A stretch of DNA of 6,748 nt from Gammaproteobacteria bacterium (lineage in GTDB: Bacteria > Pseudomonadota > Gammaproteobacteria > Enterobacterales > Kangiellaceae), in contig NVTT01000023.1 in the NCBI GenBank assembly GCA_002401655.1, positions 20,225 through 26,972 of the forward strand, given 5' to 3'. The notes under the pieces were generated by a model. The model was not told the DNA's origin and did no database searches. It was given only the letters and a program-made list of their open reading frames with translations. Shown here piece by piece: positions 1 through 6,686 of this stretch. The position numbers and the translations under genes are program-made. Within the stretch, counting starts at the first letter, position 1, and the number at the start of each line of letters is the position of its first letter.

Positions 1-1
1 A

Positions 2-2419
2 AAAGCAGAAAACATAAAGCATTGGTTTGCAGAGAAAGGAATAGAGTTAAATTTTTATTTGGTACATAAAAATGATTTCAGTCAGGTAAGTAGTAAGCAG
101 TTAGGCGATGATAATTGTGGAAATACACAGCGGTTTCTTTTGTTGGATGAATTTTATAGAACGGCTATTTGGTTGGTGGGAAGAAAACCTCTTTGGTGGG
201 TAATACCAGAATCAGAAAATTATTCGAAATTCTCTAATCGATTAATTAAACAAAAACATCTTGATGAATTGGACTGGATAGACTTTGGAGAAGTTAAAAA
301 AATTCCCGCTGTAGAATACTTTACTGCAACACTTTGGCAACTGTATAAATCAATTGAATCACCGTATAAATCTTTTGTGAAATTGATGGCGCTGGAAGTC
401 TATGCACAAAACCACCCTTGCGGAGGTTTATTATCTTCACAGTTAAAATCAATTTTACATGGGGATCAATTGAAATCGAAAGAGTGCGATCCTTATCTTT
501 TATTACTTCAGTTTTCAGAGGCATCTCTCAAACAATCACCACAAAAACTAGAGTTTTTACGTCGTTCTTTTTATCTTAAATCAGGACTAAAAGTTAAATT
601 AGATGTTCGATACGAAAAAACCAAAAATTGGCGCTATGAATTGATGAAAGACCTTGTTAAGCAGTGGGGGTGGAGTACGGCAAGTTTAGATCGCTTAAAT
701 AACCGTCCCAATTGGAAAATAGATACGGTTGTTGAACAACGAAAAGATTTAATTAGAGAATTAACCAGTTGTTATTATGCTTTATCAAATTTTGCTCGAG
801 TTCAAGGGGTAATGAATAAGAGCATAAAACAAGAGTTAACACACCTTGGTCGACAGCTTTATGCTTCTTTTGAAAGACGTAATGGAAAGGTTGATAGTTT
901 AAATAACGGTTTGGCAAAAAATGTCACCGAAAACACATTAACTTTTTCAGAAAATGATAGTGTTTGGTCTATGTATCAAGAACAGATACCTAGAAATGAA
1001 TTGTCTATTAACCAGTCGATATATGTCTGTTCTTCATTATTTGATTGTTTGACCTGGGGGTGTGTTAACAAAGTGATTGGGGCTAATACTCATTTCCACC
1101 TTTATACGAATAATGCCTACTTTAATCAGGACTACGCTAAGCAAACCACACGCGAAATATTGAAATGGATTTCTTTAGAAAAAATCAAACATTCCAATTT
1201 GGACTTTAAGGAGTCCGCTAAACTCCTCTCGCTAGGTCTTTTTATTAATACTGGGGTTGATCCTTTACTAAATGAGAAAAATCGCGACAGGTATTTAATC
1301 GCAAACAATTCAGATTGTCTTTCCTTGAGCTCTGAAAAAAACAATTTAGCATTTTCTTTTCATGTACTTTCACTGAATAGCTGGGGAGAAATCGACTTAA
1401 ATTATTTTCAAGGTAATGATGCCATTCCATTATTTTTTAAAGAATATAGTGATGTAATCACTCAGTTATACTTACTAGAAAAGCCTTCATTTTATTGTCA
1501 TGGGTTGTTGCAAAATAAAGCTATTGTGGAGCGGTTATCTACTTTGTTTCAAGATTGGATAAAGCTCTTATCAAAGAGTAGGACAGATAAATCTAAAACT
1601 TATTATTTAATGTCGGTTGGAAAACAGTTTTTATCGGTTAGTTTTGATAACAAACAAGTCGATTATAAACTGATCGCAAATAAAGAGACGCTTATCAATA
1701 GTGTTCACACTATTGATAAAGAAAACCTTCAAGACAAAAAAATGAAAGTTCATCTTGATCCTTTCTTACCTTTAAGGGCAATCGAAGAGTTGGTTTTATT
1801 ACGTCGCTCTAATAAAAATCATCAATGTTTTATTAGTGAGGATAAACATCAAACGATTGAAGTGCTTTTTAAATCTAATTTAGGTGCAATTCATGCCAGA
1901 AAACATAAAAAAGCGAGCATAAAGCAAATTATTGCCCATTATCAGCAGTTTTTTATGAAAGCAGAAAATAGAATAGGTGATTTAAAAACGTTAGAAGTTG
2001 ATTACTTTAAATGTGAAATAGCAGAAGCGAGTAGTGAATCAATAAGAACCTCCGATTCTAAAAATAAAAATCAAGTGCCGACAGTTAAGTTGTTACCGTT
2101 AAAAAACATTCACTCAAACATGAATAATTTCAATTTAATACAAGCTATTAAAATGGCCAACAATCCTAATCCATTGGCATTTAATTTTCATTCTAGTGAA
2201 AAAGATTATCTTTTTGGGGTTGATAAAGAAGGGATATATACAAAGTTGGCTCAAGATATCCTTAGTAAACGTAAAACAAAAGAGCAATATCCTATTTACA
2301 TCACTGACCTTGATCTTGGAAAAGAACGTCATTTAGTTAATATTGTTGAATTATTAAATGTTAAAAGAGATTTAGAGAATAAACTTAATTTAATTTTATC
2401 GAAGATTAACCCGAATTAA
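2..2419 (+). CDS. cyaA: Class I adenylate cyclase, 5'-truncated by window edge
   Basis: Makes cAMP from ATP in the cytoplasm, supplying the ligand of CRP. The frame is open from base 2, giving 805 visible residues. A TTG at 59 is not the real start, because conserved cyclase sequence (KHWFAEKGIELNFYLVHKND) reads through it. Numbering from that TTG: CGNTQRFLLLDEFYRTA (20-36) and EYFTATLWQLYKSIESPYK (86-104) match the first class I signature, EYFG[SA][SA]LWxLYK, with Thr in place of Gly. LRRSFYLK and GRQLYASFERRNGKV are further family blocks. LNSWGEIDLNYFQG (439-452) matches the second signature loosely. The C-terminus, with LSKRKTKEQYPIYITDLDL around 735-753, resembles the longer Pseudomonas-type cyclases rather than the shorter E. 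coli enzyme (from memory). The nucleotidyltransferase aspartates lie upstream of the window. Roughly 150 N-terminal residues are missing, so the full protein would exceed E. coli CyaA (848 aa). No clear terminator follows. Identification is secure. Confidence 0.95.
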   Translation, partial: KAENIKHWFAEKGIELNFYLVHKNDFSQVSSKQLGDDNCGNTQRFLLLDEFYRTAIWLVGRKPLWWVIPESENYSKFSNRLIKQKHLDELDWIDFGEVKKIPAVEYFTATLWQLYKSIESPYKSFVKLMALEVYAQNHPCGGLLSSQLKSILHGDQLKSKECDPYLLLLQFSEASLKQSPQKLEFLRRSFYLKSGLKVKLDVRYEKTKNWRYELMKDLVKQWGWSTASLDRLNNRPNWKIDTVVEQRKDLIRELTSCYYALSNFARVQGVMNKSIKQELTHLGRQLYASFERRNGKVDSLNNGLAKNVTENTLTFSENDSVWSMYQEQIPRNELSINQSIYVCSSLFDCLTWGCVNKVIGANTHFHLYTNNAYFNQDYAKQTTREILKWISLEKIKHSNLDFKESAKLLSLGLFINTGVDPLLNEKNRDRYLIANNSDCLSLSSEKNNLAFSFHVLSLNSWGEIDLNYFQGNDAIPLFFKEYSDVITQLYLLEKPSFYCHGLLQNKAIVERLSTLFQDWIKLLSKSRTDKSKTYYLMSVGKQFLSVSFDNKQVDYKLIANKETLINSVHTIDKENLQDKKMKVHLDPFLPLRAIEELVLLRRSNKNHQCFISEDKHQTIEVLFKSNLGAIHARKHKKASIKQIIAHYQQFFMKAENRIGDLKTLEVDYFKCEIAEASSESIRTSDSKNKNQVPTVKLLPLKNIHSNMNNFNLIQAIKMANNPNPLAFNFHSSEKDYLFGVDKEGIYTKLAQDILSKRKTKEQYPIYITDLDLGKERHLVNIVELLNVKRDLENKLNLILSKINPN
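1692..1719. repeat. Perfect 13-bp inverted repeat inside cyaA
   Basis: The left arm TTATCAATAGTGT (1692-1704) and right arm ACACTATTGATAA (1707-1719) are exact reverse complements around a two-base centre, TC. In RNA this would fold as a 12-bp hairpin with a TTCA loop. It encodes LINSVHTIDK within a region of the cyclase that is poorly conserved against E. coli CyaA. It could be a protein-binding dyad, a hairpin affecting cyaA mRNA, or a captured palindromic element. It could also be a chance product of AT-rich sequence. Function unknown. Confidence 0.8.
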
Positions 2420-2513
2420 TTGTTTTTATTTGATGGGTTTCAGGATTACATTATATCGGCCACATAATATTCCACCAAAACATTCCTATTTTATTGCTGA
2501 TCCTTTAGAATCA

Positions 2514-2543
2514 TTGTAATTAATTGATAACTATCTGTATTTT
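2514..2543 (+). promoter_or_regulatory. Weak candidate promoter for the secreted-protein operon
   Basis: TTGTAA (2514-2519) and TATTTT (2538-2543) are spaced by 18 bases in the 176-base gap after cyaA. Transcription would start near 2550 and leave a leader that includes the AAGGGG ribosome site. Each hexamer is two mismatches from the sigma-70 consensus, and AT-rich DNA yields such pairs often. Read-through from cyaA is an equally good explanation for expression. Confidence 0.22.
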
Positions 2544-2580
2544 AAAGAAATCGCAGAGATATGGCGTTTTTTGCTATATT

Positions 2581-2586
2581 AAGGGG
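2581..2586 (+). promoter_or_regulatory. Ribosome binding site of the secreted-protein gene
   Basis: AAGGGG lies 9 bases before the ATG at 2596, a near-ideal purine-rich site. It fixes that ATG as the start and implies translation independent of cyaA. Confidence 0.75.
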
Positions 2587-2595
2587 TAATTAAAA

Positions 2596-3897
2596 ATGGA
2601 CATTAAAATAACCTTAAAGCAATGTATTGTATTATTGGCAAGTGTTGCTTTCACTGGCGTGTCTACTATAGCGCCAAGTTATACGCAAGATAAACCAGCA
2701 GCAGCCATCCCTGGAAGGCTACCACCAGAGTATATTCAAAATCAGGTAAGACCTTTGCTCAATGAAGTACGAAATGCCCAGCAGAAAAAGGATTTACAAG
2801 GTATTGAAAAAAACATTAAAAGTATTCTAGAACAACTAGGAGATTGGGCTGGTAATCCAGATTTGGCACCAACTTATTTTTCTCCGATCGAATCAACTAC
2901 ACCTAATCGAAAACCTGTCGGTATTTTGTGGCAGTCAATCAATGATGATATCCATAACAAAGTCATGTGGCGTCACGTACCTGATGGAAACCCCGAAAAG
3001 ATGAGGCGAGGTTTACGTGCTGCCGCCCGACCAGTTATTACTTATTCGCTTCTATATTCGCTAAATACATACAAACAGCAGAAGCATCTGAATATTGTTA
3101 TTAAAGGTGCGGACTATTTGCTAGGCCTACAACAAGATAATGGTCTTTTTCCTATGCCTGATTTACGGGGTAAAGATGAACGTCAAAGCGCTATTATTAA
3201 GAGGATATTACGTAAGAATCCTGAGGCTCTCAATGGCGGTTGGATAATTGCGGATCATAGAGGCGAACTTCTTTATGATCACTCGACTGCTGGCGCCGCC
3301 ATGGTCGCTGCATACCGTATTACAAAAGACCAAAGATATTTTGATAGTGCCAAAAAGGCCAGTTTGTGGGCAATGTCTCAAGCAATTGATACAAACTGGA
3401 GTAACAATGCTTTTGCGGCTTGGTTATTAGCCGAATTTTATTCAATCAGTGCGCAAGAAATAGTGATTAAGTCAGCGATCGATAAAATTCGTTATGGTGT
3501 AATGCCAGGACTGTTGGATAATGGTCGTTGGTTAGACCCTTTTAATTCAAAACTGGTCTATCACTCTATTAATGTTCGAGGAATGCTTGCGGTGTTAAGA
3601 CAATTGCCGAAAGAGCACTCTTTTAGAGAAGAGTTAACAATGAAGACTAGAAAAGCAATTGATAATGCGTCTCGGCAGATAACATCTTATGGAGCGTCAT
3701 CGGTTTCTACTTCCACAGAAATGCTAATCGATGGGATCGAAGCGCTAGGCATTAATCAGAAATGGATTGATGCACTAAATATCAATATCAATGCAAGCCT
3801 GAAACAGCTACAAAATATCAAAGTGGCAGATGTTGGTGTGTATTTACCAAAATATATGAAATATATTGAAAACCAGAACCAGAAGAAGAGCAAATGA
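2596..3897 (+). CDS. Secreted protein of unknown function, alpha/alpha-toroid-like
   Basis: I do not recognise a named family. The 433-residue product begins with a Sec signal peptide: Lys-containing start (MDIKITLK), hydrophobic core about 10-25, probable cleavage between 25 and 31. There is no lipobox, so it should be soluble in the periplasm or released. A Pro-rich linker (33-45) and a charged helical stretch (46-80) precede the main domain. The repeated helix-turn pattern, for example GADYLLGLQQDNGLFPMPD (171-189), DHSTAGAAMVAAY (228-240), NNAFAAWLLAEFY (270-282) and YHSINVRGMLAVLRQLP (322-338), recalls the (alpha/alpha) toroids of glycoside hydrolases and polysaccharide lyases. Possible active-site residues are Asp/His at 220-229 and Asp at 308 and 314, but this is a guess. 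The tail is Lys/Asn/Gln rich. Its stop overlaps the LptM start (ATGA), so it is co-translated with envelope genes. It lies where enterics carry cyaY. The gene is certain; the fold and role are inferred. Confidence 0.9.
   Translation: MDIKITLKQCIVLLASVAFTGVSTIAPSYTQDKPAAAIPGRLPPEYIQNQVRPLLNEVRNAQQKKDLQGIEKNIKSILEQLGDWAGNPDLAPTYFSPIESTTPNRKPVGILWQSINDDIHNKVMWRHVPDGNPEKMRRGLRAAARPVITYSLLYSLNTYKQQKHLNIVIKGADYLLGLQQDNGLFPMPDLRGKDERQSAIIKRILRKNPEALNGGWIIADHRGELLYDHSTAGAAMVAAYRITKDQRYFDSAKKASLWAMSQAIDTNWSNNAFAAWLLAEFYSISAQEIVIKSAIDKIRYGVMPGLLDNGRWLDPFNSKLVYHSINVRGMLAVLRQLPKEHSFREELTMKTRKAIDNASRQITSYGASSVSTSTEMLIDGIEALGINQKWIDALNININASLKQLQNIKVADVGVYLPKYMKYIENQNQKKSK
3749..3773 (+). repeat. Hairpin near the 3' end of the secreted-protein gene
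   Basis: GCATTAATC (3749-3757) can pair with GATTGATGC (3765-3773) over nine pairs, one of them G-U in the RNA, with a seven-base loop. It lies inside coding sequence, 120 bases before the stop, with no U-tract. It may be chance. Confidence 0.35.
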
Positions 3898-4118
3898 TCT
3901 TTTCCTCACTAAAATTGTTTATGTTACGTTTAATGATTGTTAGTAGTTTTTGTTTATTACTTTGTAATTGTGGAAATAAAAGTGCTCTTTTTTTAGACGC
4001 ATCTGAGCCGATTGAAAATACAGACACCAATAAATTGGATAAAACCGTAACCGAGATTGAAACAGGCTATAGCCACTCTGAAGAGGGATCATCCTCTAAA
4101 GGAGAGCAAACACCATGA
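3894..4118 (+). CDS. lptM: LptM/YifL-like small outer-membrane lipoprotein
   Basis: A 74-residue lipoprotein. The hydrophobic signal (about 7-25) ends in LLLCNC, with Cys26 the likely lipidated residue. After it comes CGNKSALFLDASEP, which lines up with the family hallmark CGxKGPLYxP, followed by a short, acidic, disordered tail. In E. coli, LptM (67 aa) binds LptD-LptE and helps the LPS translocon mature. The start at 3894 is chosen because it overlaps the preceding stop as ATGA and follows the purine run AGAAGAAGAG. A later ATG (3921) would give a short signal and has no ribosome site. Its place directly before dapF is the conserved gammaproteobacterial arrangement and is the strongest support. 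Oddities: Asn at the -1 lipobox position, a second Cys two residues upstream, and Ser-Ala instead of Gly-Pro in the hallmark. Its stop overlaps the dapF start. Confidence 0.75.
   Translation: MIFSSLKLFMLRLMIVSSFCLLLCNCGNKSALFLDASEPIENTDTNKLDKTVTEIETGYSHSEEGSSSKGEQTP
4082..4097 (+). promoter_or_regulatory. Small hairpin just before the dapF ribosome site
   Basis: AGAGG (4082-4086) pairs with CCTCT (4093-4097), plus a G-U pair (4087/4092), closing an ATCA loop. It ends three bases before the GGAG at 4101 and lies inside the lptM coding sequence. It could limit or couple dapF translation, or be incidental. It is short. Confidence 0.3.
4101..4104 (+). promoter_or_regulatory. Ribosome binding site deciding the dapF start
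   Basis: GGAG lies 10 bases before the ATG at 4115 and 13 before the adjacent ATG at 4118. The spacing favours 4115, which is also the ATG that overlaps the lptM stop. Confidence 0.6.
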
Positions 4119-4957
4119 TGTTAAGTTTTGCGAAAATGCATGGGTTAGGCAACGACTTTATGGTGGTTGATGGTATTTCACAAAACGTTTATTTTAGCGA
4201 ATATCAAATTAGAAAATTAGCGGATCGAAATAAAGGTGTTGGGTTTGATCAGCTTCTTTTGATCGAAGCGCCACCACAGCCAGATGTAGATTTTCATTAT
4301 CGAATATTTAATGCGGATGGAAGTGAAGTTGAACAGTGTGGAAATGGGGCTAGATGTCTTGCTAAATTCGTAAAAAAAATGGGCCTTACTTGGAAGCATA
4401 AATTTAGAGTGAGTACCCAGAAAGGCATCATGAGTGTGCAACTTATGAGAAATGGTTTAGTCAGTGTGGATATGGGTATTCCCGAGTTAGAGCCTCAAAA
4501 AATTCCGTTAGTAGAAAACCAAGAAGCACTTAGTTATCAAATAGAATTAACTACGCAAACTATTTCATTTGGATCGGTATCGATGGGTAATCCACATTGC
4601 GTTATTGATGTAAATGATTTAGAGCATGAGTTGACTGATAAGGTTGTTGAAAGCATTGGGAAAGAAATTAACCAGCACCAGATGTTTCCTAAAGGTGTTA
4701 ACGTCGGTTTTATGAATATTGTTTCAGAGAGTGAAGTCAGGTTAAGAGTTTTTGAGAGAGGAGCCGGAGAAACTTTGGCTTGTGGTACAGGCGCCTGTGC
4801 AAGTATGGTCATTGGCAGATTGCAAAACAAACTCAACCAAAGGACAAAAGTATTTTTACCGGGCGGACATTTACATATTGATTGGGCAGGTAAAGGCGAA
4901 TCTTTAAAAATGATTGGACCCGCCGATTTTGTTTATCATGGCTATTTAGAAATTTAG
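4115..4957 (+). CDS. dapF: Diaminopimelate epimerase
   Basis: Cytoplasmic, PLP-independent racemase that interconverts LL- and meso-diaminopimelate, the penultimate step to lysine and the source of meso-DAP for peptidoglycan. At 280 residues it is of normal length (E. coli 274). The N-terminus SFAKMHGLGNDFMVVDG is nearly identical to the family consensus. Both catalytic cysteines are present: Cys75 in NADGSEVEQCGNGARC and Cys223 in ERGAGETLACGTGACAS. The substrate-binding blocks GVGFDQLL (41-48) and MGNPHCVI (157-164) and the C-terminal FLPGGHLHIDW are also there, so the enzyme should be active. MMLSF at 4115 is taken as the start for the ribosome-site spacing and ATGA overlap; 4118 would remove one Met. 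Unlike in pseudomonads, lysA does not lie between lptM and dapF, as also in E. coli. A 72-base gap separates it from the DUF484 gene. Confidence 0.98.
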   Translation: MMLSFAKMHGLGNDFMVVDGISQNVYFSEYQIRKLADRNKGVGFDQLLLIEAPPQPDVDFHYRIFNADGSEVEQCGNGARCLAKFVKKMGLTWKHKFRVSTQKGIMSVQLMRNGLVSVDMGIPELEPQKIPLVENQEALSYQIELTTQTISFGSVSMGNPHCVIDVNDLEHELTDKVVESIGKEINQHQMFPKGVNVGFMNIVSESEVRLRVFERGAGETLACGTGACASMVIGRLQNKLNQRTKVFLPGGHLHIDWAGKGESLKMIGPADFVYHGYLEI

Positions 4958-4997
4958 TTTAAAAAATGACAACTATCCAACTTGTTTTAGCTGGTTA

Positions 4998-5003
4998 TAT
5001 AAT
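4998..5003 (+). promoter_or_regulatory. Consensus -10 box before the DUF484 gene
   Basis: TATAAT matches the sigma-70 -10 element exactly. Transcription would start near 5010, just before the GAGGA ribosome site at 5014. No good -35 hexamer lies 16-18 bases upstream (ATCCAA or TCCAAC), and there is no extended TGn. It may be a weak internal promoter for DUF484-yigB, or chance in AT-rich spacer. Confidence 0.35.
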
Positions 5004-5013
5004 ACTAAAATTT

Positions 5014-5018
5014 GAGGA
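5014..5018 (+). promoter_or_regulatory. Ribosome binding site deciding the DUF484 start
   Basis: GAGGA lies 11 bases before ATG 5030. A TTG at 5012 in the same frame overlaps this site and so is an unlikely start. Confidence 0.65.
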
Positions 5019-5029
5019 ATAAAATAATA

Positions 5030-5860
5030 ATGACAAATTCACATAATCAAACGTTAGCAAAACAGGCATTAGAATCAAACAAATCGATTCCAATAGAAAT
5101 AAATAGAGAAGGCTTGGATGTAAAAGAGCAATTAAAGAGTAAAATTAACCTCGCTCGATTTAATACAATGATGGAAGAAGCTGCAGTTAGACAATATCTG
5201 TGCGAGAATCCCGATTTCTTTACTAAACAGCCAGACCTATTATCACATCTTGATTTAAATCATAGTGGTAGCGACGTGTCTTCTTTAATAGAACGACAGG
5301 TTAAAACGCTAAGAGAAAAAAACCAGTCGCTTCAAACGCAATTAGTCGAAATGTTGCAAGCGGCATATCGAAATGAAGAGTTACTTAATAATTGTAATCG
5401 ATTTATGTTGCACCTACTTCAAGCCGAAGACTTAACTAGTTTAGTTAATAGGGTGTTAACTGGAGTAAAAAAAGAGTTTGATCTTGATGCCAGTGCACTC
5501 ATATTAGTGGGAGAATTTGAACCTTGTCATCCTGCTAGGGTATTTAGTGATCCGAGTGAAGTTAAGCAGTTGTTAAACAACCAGTTCCCGGATAATTCGC
5601 CTCTTTGTGGCCGATTAGAGGGAAATACAAAATTAGAATTATTCGGTGAATTGGCTAATGATTTGAAATCCAGCGCCTTGATTCCTTTAGGTGAAAATTG
5701 TCGTCATGGGTTGTTAGCTTTGGCGAGTAATGATGCATCTCGTTTCTCTCCAGAAATGGGTACTCTCTTTACCGATTTAATCGCCAAAACAATTACGGGT
5801 TTGTTAAAAAACCATATTAACTGGCCAAGACTCACTCAGTTAATTAGCATTAAAGAATAA
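5030..5860 (+). CDS. DUF484 family protein (E. coli YigA-like), GAF-related
   Basis: A 276-residue cytoplasmic protein of unknown biochemical function. VRQYLCENPDFFTKQPDLLSHL (from residue 53) is the typical DUF484 opening. A charged, Gln/Glu/Leu-rich coiled-coil stretch follows (about 84-120). A GAF-like alpha/beta region (about 130-255) ends in LASNDASRFSPEMGTLF (231-247), the best conserved block. The roughly 50 residues before the domain, polar and probably disordered, exceed the short leader of E. coli YigA (235 aa). ATG 5168 would remove them but has no ribosome site, so ATG 5030 is kept. In E. coli and many relatives xerC follows directly; here yigB does, at zero distance, so the pair is probably co-translated. 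Family assignment is firm; role unknown. Confidence 0.9.
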   Translation: MTNSHNQTLAKQALESNKSIPIEINREGLDVKEQLKSKINLARFNTMMEEAAVRQYLCENPDFFTKQPDLLSHLDLNHSGSDVSSLIERQVKTLREKNQSLQTQLVEMLQAAYRNEELLNNCNRFMLHLLQAEDLTSLVNRVLTGVKKEFDLDASALILVGEFEPCHPARVFSDPSEVKQLLNNQFPDNSPLCGRLEGNTKLELFGELANDLKSSALIPLGENCRHGLLALASNDASRFSPEMGTLFTDLIAKTITGLLKNHINWPRLTQLISIKE

Positions 5861-6559
5861 TTGTATTTTTCCAATTCGTATAAGTGTACCGTGTTAAATA
5901 CAAATAAAATAAAAGTAATTAGTTTTGACTTAGACAATACGCTTTATGATAATTCTCCGGTTATTGCCCGAGCTGAAATAAAAAGCCAAGAATATTTAGC
6001 GTTAGAATTTGAAAAACAAAATAAAAATTACGATGTTAATATTTTTAAAGAGATAAGGCAGACGTTTTTTGAAAGCAATGATATCGCTTTTGATAATTTA
6101 ACTCATTTACGTGAAGAATGTTTAAGGCGTATTTGTTCAGCGCTACAAAATTCTGAATCAATCGTGCAACAAGCAACCGAAATATTTATTAATCTGCGCC
6201 AACAAGCTAGCATTCCAAAAGAAATTACTGCAATGCTCAAAAACCTTTCAGAACGCTATACGCTTGTCAGCATTACTAACGGAAATTGTGATGCAAGCAA
6301 TTTAGCTGTTGGTGAATATTTTGATAAAAACTATTCACCACAGCAAGGTCATCGGGCGAAACCTCATATCGCAATGTATCAAAAGGTATTAGATGATTTT
6401 CAAATAGATGCTGAGCAGTTATTACATGTTGGTGATGAAGTAAAATCTGATGGCTTAGGCGCAAAGAATATAGGATGTCAATTCCACTTGTTTCAACCGT
6501 TTATAAATTCCGAATGTATACAAGAGTCGATTGATAATTTAATTTTTGCTACTCAATAA
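5861..6559 (+). CDS. yigB: YigB-type HAD-superfamily phosphatase
   Basis: Cytoplasmic haloacid-dehalogenase phosphatase. E. coli YigB removes phosphate from 5-amino-6-(5-phosphoribitylamino)uracil in riboflavin synthesis and also acts on FMN. All four HAD motifs are visible: motif I SFDLDNTLYD (Asp23 nucleophile, Asp25), motif II SITNGN (Thr139), motif III Lys167 in RAKPHIAMY, and motif IV HVGDEVKSDGLGAK (Asp192, Asp197). The cap between motifs I and II is helical. Its 232 residues match E. coli (238), and YDNSPVI after motif I fits the YigB clade. The start is uncertain: no ATG lies upstream of motif I. TTG 5861 abuts the DUF484 stop and gives an E. coli-like leader; GTG 5891 gives a shorter one. 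Neither has a strong ribosome site, which suggests coupling to DUF484 translation. The exact substrate is inferred. Confidence 0.9.
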   Translation: MYFSNSYKCTVLNTNKIKVISFDLDNTLYDNSPVIARAEIKSQEYLALEFEKQNKNYDVNIFKEIRQTFFESNDIAFDNLTHLREECLRRICSALQNSESIVQQATEIFINLRQQASIPKEITAMLKNLSERYTLVSITNGNCDASNLAVGEYFDKNYSPQQGHRAKPHIAMYQKVLDDFQIDAEQLLHVGDEVKSDGLGAKNIGCQFHLFQPFINSECIQESIDNLIFATQ

Positions 6560-6611
6560 TAATCCTATAAAAATGACGATGATTGAAGTTGATATTTTAA
6601 TCCGAAATTAA

Positions 6612-6671
6612 GTTTGGCTCTTTTAAATTTCAAGTGGGTGAGCATTTTTATTTACTCACCCTAAGCCGAAC
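6612..6671. repeat. Nested inverted repeat after yigB
   Basis: The inner stem is GGGTGAG (6636-6642) with CTCACCC (6655-6661), seven perfect pairs around a 12-base AT loop. The outer stem is GTTTGGCT (6612-6619) with AGCCGAAC (6664-6671), eight pairs including one G-U in + strand RNA. The left side has a 16-base bulge and the right only two bases. It lies between yigB and a probable convergent gene, where a terminator is expected, but no U-tract follows on either strand. It may serve as a rho-independent-like or processing hairpin. Confidence 0.5.
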
Positions 6672-6686
6672 CCTAAAAACGAAAAA

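Noticed and set aside
59..61. TTG as the start of the first gene
   Set aside because: The same frame is open back to base 2 and encodes conserved cyclase sequence, so the gene begins outside the window.
2433..2519. A 28-codon ATG-started frame between cyaA and the secreted-protein gene
   Set aside because: No ribosome site precedes it, the product (MGFRITLYRPHNIPPKH...) resembles nothing I know, and a frame this short is expected by chance.
2552..2572. Possible terminator: short stem followed by six Ts
   Set aside because: The stem has only three pairs around a nine-base loop, too weak for termination.
2573..2580. Extended -10 box TGCTATATT before the secreted-protein gene
   Set aside because: Transcription would start near 2587, after the AAGGGG ribosome site, leaving the message without it. 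No -35 hexamer is present either.
2420..2595. Remnant of cyaY after cyaA
   Set aside because: Neither strand shows frataxin-like sequence in this gap, so there is no sign of a decayed copy.
4217..4836. Antisense open frames across dapF
   Set aside because: They are shadows of a highly conserved gene, with no ribosome sites and no recognisable product.
5012..5029. TTG start giving DUF484 six extra residues
   Set aside because: It overlaps the GAGGA ribosome site that serves ATG 5030.
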